Assembly: GCA_964614415.1 (NCBI GenBank)
Contig: CAZTLE010000025.1
Coordinates: 1-29,314 of the forward strand
From: CAZTLE01 sp964614415
Lineage (GTDB): Bacteria > Bacteroidota > Bacteroidia > Flavobacteriales > Flavobacteriaceae
DNA length: 29,314 bases
Direction: 5' to 3'
The notes under the pieces were generated by a model that saw nothing but the letters and a program-made list of their open reading frames with translations, was not told where the DNA came from and did not search any database. Shown piece by piece: positions 7,121 to 15,634 of the stretch; position 1 is the stretch's first letter, and each line of letters starts with the position of its first letter. The position numbers and the translations under genes are program-made.

Positions 7121-7945
7121 ATGGAAAAACTGAAGGAAATTCTTAATTACGACATTCCACTGGGGAAAGAAGGGCATATATCCATAATGTGGGTGCTCAT
7201 TCTTATTGCGGCAATCATAGCGACCAATGTGTTGCTCATATTGGTGCGCAGGTTGATCACGCGCAAGATGCCAACCGCCGACCGCCTTAAGTTCATCACG
7301 GTCTATTCGTATTTCAAGTACTTCATATTTCTTGTAGTTCTGCTTGTGGCCCTTTCGGCGGCAGGAGTCAATGTTTCGGCAATCATTGCTGGAGCCGCGG
7401 CACTACTTATTGGAATTGGACTGGCGCTACAGACCCTGTTTCAGGATATCATTAGTGGAATTTTCATACTTACCGATCAAACCCTGCATGTAGGTGATAT
7501 CATTGAAACCGAAGGTAAAGTAGGCCGGGTAGTGAGCATTCGATTGCGGACCACAAGGGCCATTACCATAGATAACAAGGTGCTTATCATTCCAAATCAT
7601 CTCTTCCTGACGAATGCTTTATACAATTGGACGCAAAATGAGCGAACTACGAGAGAAACGGTCGATGTGGGTGTTGCTTATGGAAGTGATGTGAAGTTGG
7701 TCGAGAAGTTGTTGCTGCAGGCGACCGAGAATGTTTCCGGAATTCTAAAGAACCCGGCACCAACGGTGTTCTTTATGAACTTTGGAGATAGCTCTCTGGA
7801 TTTTAGGTTGGTATTTACGGTGGCGGATAGTTTCATGGCGATCCAGCCAAAAAGTGACTTGCGCTTTGAGATCGATCGTCTCTTCCGTGAGAACGATATA
7901 ACCATCCCATTCCCACAACGCGATGTACATATTATTGGAAAGTAA
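7121..7945 (+). CDS. Small-conductance mechanosensitive channel (MscS family)
   Basis: Predicted 274 residues, a normal MscS length. Three membrane helices lie near 22-44, 65-85 and 88-110; the third is the Ala/Gly-rich pore helix (AIIAGAAALLIGIGLALQ) followed by FQDIISGIFI. The cytosolic beta domain follows (DQTLHVGDIIE, GKVGRVVSIRLRTT, VLIIPNHLF) and then the alpha/beta C-terminal domain. Such channels open under membrane tension and release solutes during hypo-osmotic shock. The last 23 bp overlap the next MscS-like gene, so both are probably translated from one message. Confidence 0.93.
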   Translation: MEKLKEILNYDIPLGKEGHISIMWVLILIAAIIATNVLLILVRRLITRKMPTADRLKFITVYSYFKYFIFLVVLLVALSAAGVNVSAIIAGAAALLIGIGLALQTLFQDIISGIFILTDQTLHVGDIIETEGKVGRVVSIRLRTTRAITIDNKVLIIPNHLFLTNALYNWTQNERTTRETVDVGVAYGSDVKLVEKLLLQATENVSGILKNPAPTVFFMNFGDSSLDFRLVFTVADSFMAIQPKSDLRFEIDRLFRENDITIPFPQRDVHIIGK

Positions 7946-8453
7946 TTTCTTGTTGCGATACAAGACGGAACTGATCTTTAGCATCATTATTATTGCGGCA
8001 CTGATCCTGTTGTTGCTCATCTTTCGTTGGATGATACGTCGTTTTGTCCGCTTTAAAGCGATTGACGCCAACCGGAAAAAGATTGTGCTCAACCTGGGTT
8101 ATTTCCTGCTCTATCTTATTGCCGGTATGGCTGCTGCGGCAATCTGGGGGTTCACCGTACGTGAATTCACGGTGTTCGCTTCTTCGATACTTGCCGTATT
8201 GGGTATCGGCTTCTTTGCGCAATGGTCCCTTCTTTCCAACCTTACGGCAAGCGTGATCCTGTTTTTTAGCCACCCCATGCGCATAGGCGACCGAATTCGC
8301 ATCCTGGAAAAGGACTTCGATTGGGTAGGGGAGGTGACCGATATTACCGGTTTCTACCTTCACATGCGGTCCGACAAAGGTGAGTTTCTAACCTTCCCAA
8401 CGTCACTTATTCTTCAGAAGGGAGTCGAAATTTTGGAAAAAGAAGAAGATTGA
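7923..8453 (+). CDS. Short MscS-like protein (truncated channel form)
   Basis: Predicted 176 residues. One N-terminal hydrophobic helix (about 17-37), a second (about 58-78), a pore-helix-like region (FASSILAVLGIGFFAQWSLLSNLTASVILFF split across about 85-115) and the beta domain (HPMRIGDRIRILEKDFDW, GEVTDITGFYLHMRSDKGEFLTFP). It ends right after the beta domain and lacks the alpha/beta C-terminal domain of classic MscS. Similar short forms are known in Bacteroidota, so this is probably a real variant and not a broken gene. The ATG at 7923 lies inside the upstream mscS; TTG codons at 7950/7953 are alternative starts. It could form its own channel or mixed oligomers with its neighbour. Confidence 0.85.
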   Translation: MYILLESNFLLRYKTELIFSIIIIAALILLLLIFRWMIRRFVRFKAIDANRKKIVLNLGYFLLYLIAGMAAAAIWGFTVREFTVFASSILAVLGIGFFAQWSLLSNLTASVILFFSHPMRIGDRIRILEKDFDWVGEVTDITGFYLHMRSDKGEFLTFPTSLILQKGVEILEKEED

Positions 8454-8951
8454 AAATTTCAAATAACAAATTCCAAAACTTTGGTTCTCGGGAACGAGTC
8501 TATGATCTATTCTCTCTTTTCTCTGTTCTCTTTTCTCTTTTCTCTGTTCTTCCAGCTTCAAGCTTCCGTCTTCTAGCATAAAATAGGCAAGCCCCAATTG
8601 ACAAATTCGTTGATTCGTTGATTCGTTGATTTGTTCATGGATATTCCCTGTCCTGATTCCTGTTTCAAAACACGCATATCTCACTACTGAGTATTCCCTA
8701 CTCACTACTGAAGCCACAGTTCCGGAATTAAGGTACCTTGGAGCAAATCTCTATTCTCTGTTCTCTGTTCTCTGTTCTCTGTTCTCCGTTCTTCCATCCT
8801 GCACCCTCCAGCTTCCATCTTCTAACAGCAAACCAATCTCATCCCCAACTGTTACCAATCTCTTAAATTCCAGTGCTTTCGATGTTAAAGTCAAAAAGGA
8901 AGTTTCAATTTTTTGTAACTTAAACGATCAAATCAATTTTACACTTCCGTT
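8454..8951. repeat. Intergenic block of phased micro-repeats
   Basis: No gene is supported in these 498 bp. The block holds two similar pyrimidine-rich tracts built on TTCTCTG with 7-bp period (about 8507-8577 and 8746-8826), each ending in a CTTCCAGCTTC/CTCCAGCTTCC-like word, and between them a TTGATTCG repeat with 8-bp period (about 8607-8637). Words such as CCTGATTCCTGTTTC are reverse complements of words in 13440-13680. The last 70 bp before the ATG at 8952 are ordinary AT-rich leader. Confidence 0.75.
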
Positions 8952-9410
8952 ATGCCAACGTACACCCTTGAAGTAAACAACAAATCCCTTACCGTAGAAG
9001 CTGCCGAAGACACGCCTCTACTCTGGGTATTACGCGACGAACTGAATATGGTTGGAACCAAGTTCGGATGCGGAATCGGTCAGTGTGGTGCCTGTACAGT
9101 TCATCTGGATGGTGCCGCCACTCGAAGTTGCCTCCTTCCGGTTTCACGAGTCGAAGGAGCCTCTATTACTACCATCGAAGGTCTCTCCGAAGACGGATCA
9201 CATCCGGTCCAGATCGCCTGGAAGGAAGAAGATGTTCCACAATGCGGATATTGTCAGGCAGGGCAGATCATGACGGCCTCGGCCTTCCTGGATGAGAACC
9301 CCAATCCATCCGCTCAGGAGATAAGGGATGCCATGCATACCAATATTTGCCGTTGTGCATCGTACAACCGAATTGAAAAAGCCGTAGCTCGTGCTGCGAA
9401 GAATGCCTAA
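8952..9410 (+). CDS. iorA: [2Fe-2S] subunit of molybdenum hydroxylase (IorA-like)
   Basis: Predicted 152 residues, the usual size of the small subunit of isoquinoline 1-oxidoreductase/aldehyde-oxidase-type enzymes. An N-terminal plant-ferredoxin-type cluster site has C40, C45, C48 and C60 (FGCGIGQCGAC). The second, helical [2Fe-2S] site has C98, C101, C133 and C135 (CGYC...CRC). It passes electrons from the molybdenum site to an acceptor. No FAD subunit is encoded nearby, as in the two-subunit Ior-type enzymes. Followed after 20 bp by the large subunit. It has no Tat signal and probably rides out with the large subunit. The gene symbol reflects family resemblance; the substrate is unknown. 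Confidence 0.92.
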   Translation: MPTYTLEVNNKSLTVEAAEDTPLLWVLRDELNMVGTKFGCGIGQCGACTVHLDGAATRSCLLPVSRVEGASITTIEGLSEDGSHPVQIAWKEEDVPQCGYCQAGQIMTASAFLDENPNPSAQEIRDAMHTNICRCASYNRIEKAVARAAKNA

Positions 9411-9430
9411 CCCATCTTAATCGCAGAAAA

Positions 9431-11599
9431 ATGAGTACACAAAATACCTTCACGTTTAGCAGAAGAAACTTTATCCGCACGTCGGCCCTGGCCGGGGGTG
9501 GAATGCTTATAGGGTTTAACCTGTTCACTGCCTGTAAAGAGGCGGTTGAACCACCCATCGATATTTCACAGTTGAATTTCAACGATTTCAACGCGTTCAT
9601 AAAAATTGCCGATAATGGCATGGTGACTATCTTTTCGCCAAACCCTGAGATCGGACAGGGGGTAAAAACCTCCATGCCTATGATCATTGCTGAAGAGCTT
9701 GATGTGCCATGGGAACATGTGCATGTGGCACAGGGAATCCTGGATACAAAGAACTACCAGCGACAGGTGGCGGGTGGAAGTCAGTCCATTCGTTTCGGAT
9801 GGGACGCTTTAAGACAAACGGGTGCCACGGCACGACAGATGCTCGTCAATGCGGCCGCGGCCAGATGGGGTGTGGAAGCCTCGACCTGTACCGCTTCTGA
9901 TGGAGTAATTACTAATGCCAATGGTGACACACTGGGCTATGGGGATGTGGTGAAAGAAGCCGCTGCCATGGAAGTGCCGGAAGATGTTGCGCTGAAAGAT
10001 CCGAAGGACTATAAGATCATAGGTCAGGATATTCAAAATGTGGATATTGATGAGATCATTACCGGAAAACCGTTGTTCGGACTGGATTATACTGCCGAAG
10101 GAATGAAAATAGCTTCTGTGCTACGTCCTCCTTCTTTCGGTCAGAAATTGGTGAGCTATGACGATACCGATGCCTTGGCAGTTCCAGGTGTTTCCGAAGT
10201 GATTCAATTTGCCGAAGGCAATAAGTTAGCCGTGCTGGCATCGAATACATGGGCCGCGATGAAGGGTAAAAAAGCCTTGAAGGCTACCTGGGAAGCGGCA
10301 AGTGAGTTGGAGAGCACGGAGCTTCATAATCAGAAACTGGATGAAATACTTGACGGTGATACATTTGATATTCGCCGCGATGACGGGAATGTAAACACGG
10401 CCTTTGCAGAGGCCGATGAAATTGTTGAGCGCACTTACGAGTCGCCGTTCCTTCCTCACAACTGCATGGAACCAATGAATTTCTTCGCTAATGTTACAGC
10501 GGATAAGATCCATCTGGTTGGGCCAATTCAGACACCGGCCGGCACGGCGCGTCGCGTGGCTGAGATGCTGGAACGCGATCCGGAACAGGTGCATTTGGAA
10601 ATGACCCGTATGGGAGGTGGTTTCGGAAGACGACTTTATGGCGATTTCGTTATGGAAGCCGCCGAAGTGTCCAATCTGGCGCAAAAACCGGTTAAAGTTG
10701 TGTTCTCTCGAGAAGATGATATGGCTGCCGGTATTTATCGAATGGCGATAAAATATCGCATTGCGGCGTCCCTGAAGGACGGACAAATTACCGGATACCA
10801 TCTCAAGGAAGCGTCCATTAACTCAAACATGTATGGTTTGATCCCACACTTTTTCCCTGCCGGTTGTATTTCAAACTACAGGGTAAGTACAGGGAACTAC
10901 CAAAGTAATATTACTACGGGAGCCTGGAGAGCACCTTATACGAACTTCCTGGCCTTCGCCGAGCAAAGCTTCTTCGATGAACTGGCCGAAATAATGGGTC
11001 AGGATCCGGTACAGCTGCGCCTTGATCTCCTTCAGAATGTAAAAGGAACTACAGATGAGCGTATTCAGTATTCCGGAGAGCGCATGGAGAACACCATCAA
11101 GCTGGCAGCCGAAAAAGCCAATTGGGGTGTTAAGAAGGAAGGCGTATATCAGGGATTCTCAGCCTACTACAGTCACAATACCCACGTAGCTGAAGTCGCT
11201 GAAGTTGAACTGAACGATGAAGGCTATCCGGTAGTGAAGAAAGTGATTGTAGCAGTGGATTGCGGAATCGTTGTCAATCCGTTAGGTGCGAAGAATCAGA
11301 TCGAAGGTGGTGTGATTGATGGTATCGGACACGCCATGTACGGCGAATTGTCCTTTGACAATGGAGCACCGCAGTCAACCAATTTTGACCGTTACCGACT
11401 CATTCGAATGAACGAAACACCCATAGTTGAGAGCTATTTTGTGGAAAATGACTTGTCGCCTACTGGCCTTGGTGAACCTGCCCTCCCTCCCGCTGGTGGA
11501 GCCATAGCCAATGCCATTAAGGCGGCAACAGGCCAACGATTAATGAATCAACCGTTCATTAAATATATAGGCAAGGAAGTAACCGAGGTAATCGGATAA
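9431..11599 (+). CDS. iorB: Molybdopterin-binding large subunit of molybdenum hydroxylase (IorB-like)
   Basis: Predicted 722 residues. A Tat signal is clear: SRRNFIR at 10-16, then a hydrophobic stretch (AGGGMLIGFN), with C35 in LFTAC a possible lipobox cysteine. Cofactor-binding motifs include GGGFGRR (395-401), GAWRAPYTNF, and GLGEPALPP near the end, where E682 matches the active-site Glu of the xanthine oxidase family. The enzyme would hydroxylate an aldehyde or N-heterocycle using water, with electrons leaving through the [2Fe-2S] subunit. Exported folded to the periplasm. It ends at a strong terminator and converges with mocA-xdhC, whose products mature this enzyme class. Substrate cannot be read from sequence. 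Confidence 0.92.
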   Translation: MSTQNTFTFSRRNFIRTSALAGGGMLIGFNLFTACKEAVEPPIDISQLNFNDFNAFIKIADNGMVTIFSPNPEIGQGVKTSMPMIIAEELDVPWEHVHVAQGILDTKNYQRQVAGGSQSIRFGWDALRQTGATARQMLVNAAAARWGVEASTCTASDGVITNANGDTLGYGDVVKEAAAMEVPEDVALKDPKDYKIIGQDIQNVDIDEIITGKPLFGLDYTAEGMKIASVLRPPSFGQKLVSYDDTDALAVPGVSEVIQFAEGNKLAVLASNTWAAMKGKKALKATWEAASELESTELHNQKLDEILDGDTFDIRRDDGNVNTAFAEADEIVERTYESPFLPHNCMEPMNFFANVTADKIHLVGPIQTPAGTARRVAEMLERDPEQVHLEMTRMGGGFGRRLYGDFVMEAAEVSNLAQKPVKVVFSREDDMAAGIYRMAIKYRIAASLKDGQITGYHLKEASINSNMYGLIPHFFPAGCISNYRVSTGNYQSNITTGAWRAPYTNFLAFAEQSFFDELAEIMGQDPVQLRLDLLQNVKGTTDERIQYSGERMENTIKLAAEKANWGVKKEGVYQGFSAYYSHNTHVAEVAEVELNDEGYPVVKKVIVAVDCGIVVNPLGAKNQIEGGVIDGIGHAMYGELSFDNGAPQSTNFDRYRLIRMNETPIVESYFVENDLSPTGLGEPALPPAGGAIANAIKAATGQRLMNQPFIKYIGKEVTEVIG

Positions 11600-11635
11600 C
11601 AGGAAGCAATAGTTCTCCTACCAACGATAAAAACG

Positions 11636-11680
11636 GAACCCTCCTACGCTAAAGCTTCGGAGGGTTCTTTATTTTTTTTC
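11636..11680 (+). terminator. Rho-independent terminator after the iorAB-type genes
   Basis: GAACCCTCC (11636-11644) pairs with GGAGGGTTC (11659-11667), followed by TTTATTTTTTTT. The T tract overlaps the last codons and stop of mocA on the other strand, so the two convergent units are packed tightly. Confidence 0.8.
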
Positions 11681-12277
11681 GGAGGTATGATCCCGAAGTA
11701 ATGCTTCATAAGCCTCTGTGGTATCAACATCTGTGAATGGTATTTCCGAAGGGATCACAACAACATTCCCGGAATTGGAAGCAATGATCTTTCGCGCTCC
11801 TGTATCACCTTTGAGCTTAATTATTTCTGAAAAATACATTTCGGGTAGAATGACTGGAACACCGGTGAGCTCTTCAAATTGAGTGGCTACAATACTATCC
11901 CGTGTGATATTGCTCATTTCCAGCATACGTTGGTAATGCTTCGTCTGGACAAGTGGCAGATCACAAAGAGTGATCAGCACATGTTCTGCTTCCGGATGCT
12001 CGTGCAATATATACTGCATCCCACGGGCCAAAGAAGACCCCATGCCTTGTTCCCAGTCTTCGTTATGTACTATGGTTACCGGAAGGTCTGAAATACTATC
12101 TCGAATGACTTCAAAATTTGATCCCAGGACCACCACAATAGGATCAGTCTGCAGCTCGAGAACCTTAAGCAATGTGTCCCTGAGCAATGTGGTTTCGTTC
12201 CATGCGAGTAACTGCTTCGGAAAACCGAGGCGTGTGGAAGCACCCGCTGCAGGTATGAGAGTCGCAGTTGGTTTCAT
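11669..12277 (-). CDS. mocA: Molybdenum cofactor cytidylyltransferase (MocA-type NTP transferase)
   Basis: Predicted 202 residues. The N-terminal nucleotide-binding signature PAAGASTRLGFPKQLL is at 9-24 and the metal-binding Asp lies in TLCDLPLV (about residue 105). The length and GMGSSLARGM / GDTGAR motifs fit the MobA-like NTP transferase 3 (MocA) family, which adds CMP to Mo-molybdopterin. Context supports MocA over MobA: its neighbours are xdhC and a xanthine-oxidase-family enzyme, which often uses the cytosine dinucleotide cofactor. It starts 4 bp after xdhC stops, so the pair is co-transcribed. Cytosolic. Confidence 0.88.
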   Translation of the reverse strand: MKPTATLIPAAGASTRLGFPKQLLAWNETTLLRDTLLKVLELQTDPIVVVLGSNFEVIRDSISDLPVTIVHNEDWEQGMGSSLARGMQYILHEHPEAEHVLITLCDLPLVQTKHYQRMLEMSNITRDSIVATQFEELTGVPVILPEMYFSEIIKLKGDTGARKIIASNSGNVVVIPSEIPFTDVDTTEAYEALLRDHTSEKK

Positions 12278-12281
12278 GGTA

Positions 12282-13307
12282 CTACTGATGAATGCCGCCT
12301 TCTTTATCTTTTAGCGGAATGGGCCATTGTTGACGGATTACCGATAGGATTTCCGACAGGATAGAGATCGCAATCTCCTGAGGGGTTTCTGCACCAATAT
12401 TGATGCCGGCCGGTCCGTGTATGCTTTCTATAAACTCAAGTGGCGTCTCCGGGTCATGCTCCAGGAGTTCATTAATGATCTTTTCCCGACGACGGGACGG
12501 ACCCAACAGTCCCAGATATCCAAGAGGCTTGTCTTTAAGAACAGATAGGTAGCGGAGATCCTTCACGAGGCCATGCATCATGATCATAACGGCCGTTTGC
12601 TCATCAAAATCCCAGGTGGCAAATTCTTCTTCTGAAATAGCCGAAAAGGAATCCGCTCCGGGGAAATGGGCGGCCGATTTATCTTCATCGAGTGGTGCTA
12701 CAACGCAGACTTCCCAGCCCGTAAGCGAAGCATGGTTGCTCAATGCTACCGTATCGTGCTCGGCACCGGCAATGATCAACCGGAATCCGCGATCTATGGT
12801 TTGTTCAAATGATTGCAATCCTGAAGATGATGCGGTTTCAGGATCGAAATCGGAACGAGCTGCTAGTTGCGTATTTCCATCGAAAGAGAAAAAGGAGCCA
12901 CCTTCATGACGCTGAGCCTCTTCTTTGGAAAAGTAACTCGTAATTGTAAATGGTTTTCGGTCCGAAACGACCTGCTCAAAATCCGAATAAAATGTTTCCG
13001 AAGGTGCAAACGGCTCAATTAGTATGTACAGAATGCCATCACACCCCAATCGATATCTTCCATCGTACACCATGAGTTTGGGTACCCCGTCTGAAAAAAC
13101 CGATTGTGCCTGCCGGAGAATTTCCTTTTCAACGCATCCGCCGCTCACAGCACCGATCATGCCACCGTCAGACTGCACTAGCATGCGCACTCCGGGTCGG
13201 CGATAGGAAGACCCGTCAAGGGCCACGACGGAAGCCAGTGCGGTAGTGATATTCTGATCCTGGGCTTTTCGGGCGGCAGATAGAATCGATTTTAATTCGT
13301 GTAGCAT
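12282..13307 (-). CDS. xdhC: XdhC/CoxI family molybdoenzyme maturation protein
   Basis: Predicted 341 residues. The N-terminal XdhC/CoxI domain contains GSSYRRPGVRMLV and GAVSGGCVEKEIL. The C-terminal Rossmann-type XdhC domain begins near 180 (LIIAGAEHDTVAL) and includes LGLLGPSRRREKI and IHGPAGINIGAETPQEIAIS, standard family motifs. Family members bind the molybdenum cofactor, aid its sulfuration and protect it until insertion into xanthine-oxidase-type enzymes. First gene of a two-gene unit with mocA, convergent with the target enzyme genes. Its promoter lies in or beside the repeat-rich gap after 13307. Here GAEHD replaces the more usual GAGH(D), a mild departure. Confidence 0.9.
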   Translation of the reverse strand: MLHELKSILSAARKAQDQNITTALASVVALDGSSYRRPGVRMLVQSDGGMIGAVSGGCVEKEILRQAQSVFSDGVPKLMVYDGRYRLGCDGILYILIEPFAPSETFYSDFEQVVSDRKPFTITSYFSKEEAQRHEGGSFFSFDGNTQLAARSDFDPETASSSGLQSFEQTIDRGFRLIIAGAEHDTVALSNHASLTGWEVCVVAPLDEDKSAAHFPGADSFSAISEEEFATWDFDEQTAVMIMMHGLVKDLRYLSVLKDKPLGYLGLLGPSRRREKIINELLEHDPETPLEFIESIHGPAGINIGAETPQEIAISILSEILSVIRQQWPIPLKDKEGGIHQ

Positions 13308-13374
13308 GTTTTTGTGGTGGAATACTAAAGTAGAAAACTCTATGGGATTATGGAATAAGGTTTTGTTAAAGGTG

Positions 13375-14165
13375 GGTTAGTAGTGAGAATAGAAAGGAGA
13401 AAAGAGAAAATAGAGAAGAGATATTGCCAAAGGTAGGTGTGCGGTTCCAAGGAGGAAACAAGAGACATGAGTCAGGAACCATGATACAGGTTCGTGAAGA
13501 GAGACAAACGAATAAACAAATCAACGGTTAAAACGATTACCCGATTTGAAGATGTAGCTATGAGTGGTGAAGTTTAAACCGTGAGGAGTGAGGCCTGCTT
13601 GCCGTAGGTAGGTGTGAGGTTCTAGGGTGGAAACAGGAGACAGGAGTCAGGAACCATGATACAGGTTCTTGAAGAGAGACAAACACATAAACAAATCAAC
13701 AGTTAAACAATTACCCGATTACCCGATTTGAAAGCGTAACAATGAGTAGTGAAGTTTAAACCGTGAGGAGTGAGGCCTGCCTGCCGTAGGTAGGTGTGAG
13801 GGATGAGGTGTGAGGTGAGGTGAGGAGGGAACCAAGAATCATAAGACAGGACTCAGGATACCATCCCTAAGAATGTTTAAACACATAAACAAATCAACAG
13901 TTAAACAATTACCCGATTACCCGATTTGAAAACGTAACAATGGGCAGTGAGTTTTGAACGGAATAGAATTGGTAAGGAACCAAGGCTCAGGACATGATCC
14001 GATGTAACGTTTAAACACATAAACAAATCAACGGTTAAACGATTACCCGATTTGAAAACGTAACAATGAGCAGTGAGTTTTGAACGGAATAGAATTGGTA
14101 AGGAACCAAGGCTCAGGACACGATCCGATGTAACGTATAAACACATAAACAAATCAACGAATCAA
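13375..14165. repeat. Degenerate tandem-repeat array between xdhC and moeA
   Basis: No gene is supported from 13308 to 14211. Five copies of a core (AAACACATAAACAAATCAAC then GTTAAAC-ATTACCCGATT) start near 13508, 13681, 13879, 14013 and 14139; the last is partial. Copies 2 and 3 double the ACCCGATT word. Two larger repeat relationships exist: about 13430-13560 recurs at 13605-13735 (offset 175 bp), and about 13925-14050 recurs at 14051-14165 (offset 126 bp, near identical). Purine-rich words at 13380-13425 are the reverse complement of the TTCTCTG tracts at 8507-8826. Confidence 0.8.
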
Positions 14166-14188
14166 CAAGAAAAACATTCGAAATTCGT

Positions 14189-14196
14189 TATATTTA
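14189..14196 (+). promoter_or_regulatory. Candidate -7 element for the moeA operon
   Basis: TATATTTA matches TAnnTTTG at seven of eight positions and ends 15 bp before the moeA ATG. No -33 TTTG is evident upstream, where the repeat array ends. No molybdenum-cofactor riboswitch-sized leader is possible if this is the start site. Confidence 0.3.
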
Positions 14197-14211
14197 CATG
14201 GATATAACGCT

Positions 14212-15393
14212 ATGGTTTCAATAGAAGAAGCGATCGGTCTTATTGAGTCCCACGTGACGCCAACGGAAAGGGTTAAAGAGATTGAGATTTCAGACTCTTT
14301 AGGTTGTGTGTTGGCGATGGACGTGTACTCACAGATAAACATGCCACCATTCAGGCAATCGGCGATGGATGGGTACGCTGTCAGGGCACACTCTTCACTT
14401 TCTTATACGGTAATTGGTGAGGTTAAGGCAGGTGATGGCCATGAGTTTACGCTTAATGAAGGAGAAGCTGTTCGCATTTTCACAGGAGCCCCTGTTCCGG
14501 ATGATGCCAACGCCATCGTAATTCAGGAGCATGTGAATAGAGAACAGGATCGCATTCATCTGGAAAAAGAGGTGACGCCCAATGCCAATATACGTGCAAT
14601 GGGAGAGCAGATTACCGAAGGTGAACTGGCCGTAGCGAAAGGAACCCTCATCCGGCCTGCGACTGTTGGCTTTTTTGCTTCGCTGGGAGTTACGACAGTT
14701 TCCGTGTTCGAAAAACCGTCGATTGGAATTGTAGTAACCGGAAGCGAACTGCGTCCTCCCGGTACTGCACTGGAATTCGGAGAGATCTATGAAAGCAATG
14801 CGACCATGTTGAGCAGTGCTTTGAGGCATACAGGTTACCCGGAAATAGCGACCTATCAGGTGTCAGATTCCTATGAAGCCACGGTGGCGCTATTAGAGAA
14901 GGTAATATCGGAACATGACGTCGTACTTGTTTCGGGTGGTATCTCGGTAGGAGACTATGATTTTGTGGGTAGCGCCTTGAACGAGATTGGAGTGCAGGAG
15001 GTCTTTTACAAGGTGAAGCAGAAGCCCGGAAAACCTTTGTTTATGGGAACACTGGAAGATAAACTGGTATTTGCGCTGCCCGGAAATCCGGCATCGGCAT
15101 TGAGTTGTTTTTATGTGTATGCCCTGCCTGCTCTGAACATTCTTGCCGGAAGGGAAGAGGTACATCTGGAGCGAAGAACATTGCGAGCTATGAATACCTT
15201 TTCAAAAAGAGGCGACCGACCGCAATTTCTAAAGGTATCGGTTTCAGGAGGAGAAGTGACCGTGTTGGACGGTCAGGCCTCTTCGATGATCCATACGTTT
15301 TCCATGGCTAATGCTCTGGGATACCTACCTGCGGAAGTTTCGGAAATAAAGAAAGGAGATAACCTGGAAGTACTGTTACTTCCGTCTATATAA
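14212..15393 (+). CDS. moeA: Molybdopterin molybdotransferase
   Basis: Predicted 393 residues, normal for MoeA. Signature motifs in order: SAMDGYAV (50-57), TGAPVP (91-96), the MogA/MoCF-like domain from about 170 with SGGISVGDYD (241-250) and PGNPASA (290-296), then the C-terminal beta domain. MoeA inserts molybdate into adenylylated molybdopterin, releasing AMP. First gene of the cofactor operon; the next gene starts 2 bp after its stop. The MoaB-like partner that would adenylylate molybdopterin is fused to MoaC further along. Start ATG 14212, supported by the immediate family-typical MVSIEEAI opening. Confidence 0.95.
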   Translation: MVSIEEAIGLIESHVTPTERVKEIEISDSLGCVLAMDVYSQINMPPFRQSAMDGYAVRAHSSLSYTVIGEVKAGDGHEFTLNEGEAVRIFTGAPVPDDANAIVIQEHVNREQDRIHLEKEVTPNANIRAMGEQITEGELAVAKGTLIRPATVGFFASLGVTTVSVFEKPSIGIVVTGSELRPPGTALEFGEIYESNATMLSSALRHTGYPEIATYQVSDSYEATVALLEKVISEHDVVLVSGGISVGDYDFVGSALNEIGVQEVFYKVKQKPGKPLFMGTLEDKLVFALPGNPASALSCFYVYALPALNILAGREEVHLERRTLRAMNTFSKRGDRPQFLKVSVSGGEVTVLDGQASSMIHTFSMANALGYLPAEVSEIKKGDNLEVLLLPSI

Positions 15394-15395
15394 TT

Positions 15396-15632
15396 ATGAA
15401 ATTACAAGTTAGCTATTTTGGAATGTTGGCAGAGATTACCGGGACTTCGGGAGAACTACTGGATGTGCAGGATAATGATGTGAATGGTTTGCTGAAGACG
15501 GTCATCGCTAAATATCCTGAGCTGTCCAGGAAGCAATTCACGGTGGCTGTTGACCGATCCATTGCCCACAAGGAAACATCGATTTCAGAAGATTCAGAAA
15601 TAGCTTTCTTACCACCATTTGCCGGAGGATAA
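15396..15632 (+). CDS. moaD: Molybdopterin synthase small (sulfur carrier) subunit
   Basis: Predicted 78 residues, ubiquitin-like. It ends in FLPPFAGG, the diglycine tail that is adenylylated by MoeB and converted to a thiocarboxylate to deliver sulfur to precursor Z. Spacing is 2 bp from moeA and 2 bp to moeB, indicating translational coupling. Other family features: ITG at the start of helix 1 and the NGLL segment in place of the usual LL/T. Confidence 0.92.
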   Translation: MKLQVSYFGMLAEITGTSGELLDVQDNDVNGLLKTVIAKYPELSRKQFTVAVDRSIAHKETSISEDSEIAFLPPFAGG

Positions 15633-15634
15633 CC

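Noticed and set aside
8626..8976. Plus-strand 116-residue open frame before the iorA-type gene
   Set aside because: It is made of the TTCTCTG repeats (translated as Leu/Phe/Ser/Cys runs) and overlaps the real start at 8952 in another frame.
13420..14165. CRISPR-like array
   Set aside because: Repeats are 55-65 bp or more, degenerate and unevenly spaced (about 126-198 bp); spacers are themselves repeated, and no cas genes are present.
14165..14212. Molybdenum cofactor riboswitch before moeA
   Set aside because: Only about 45 bp separate the repeat array from the ATG, too short for the known element, and no matching stem pattern was seen.
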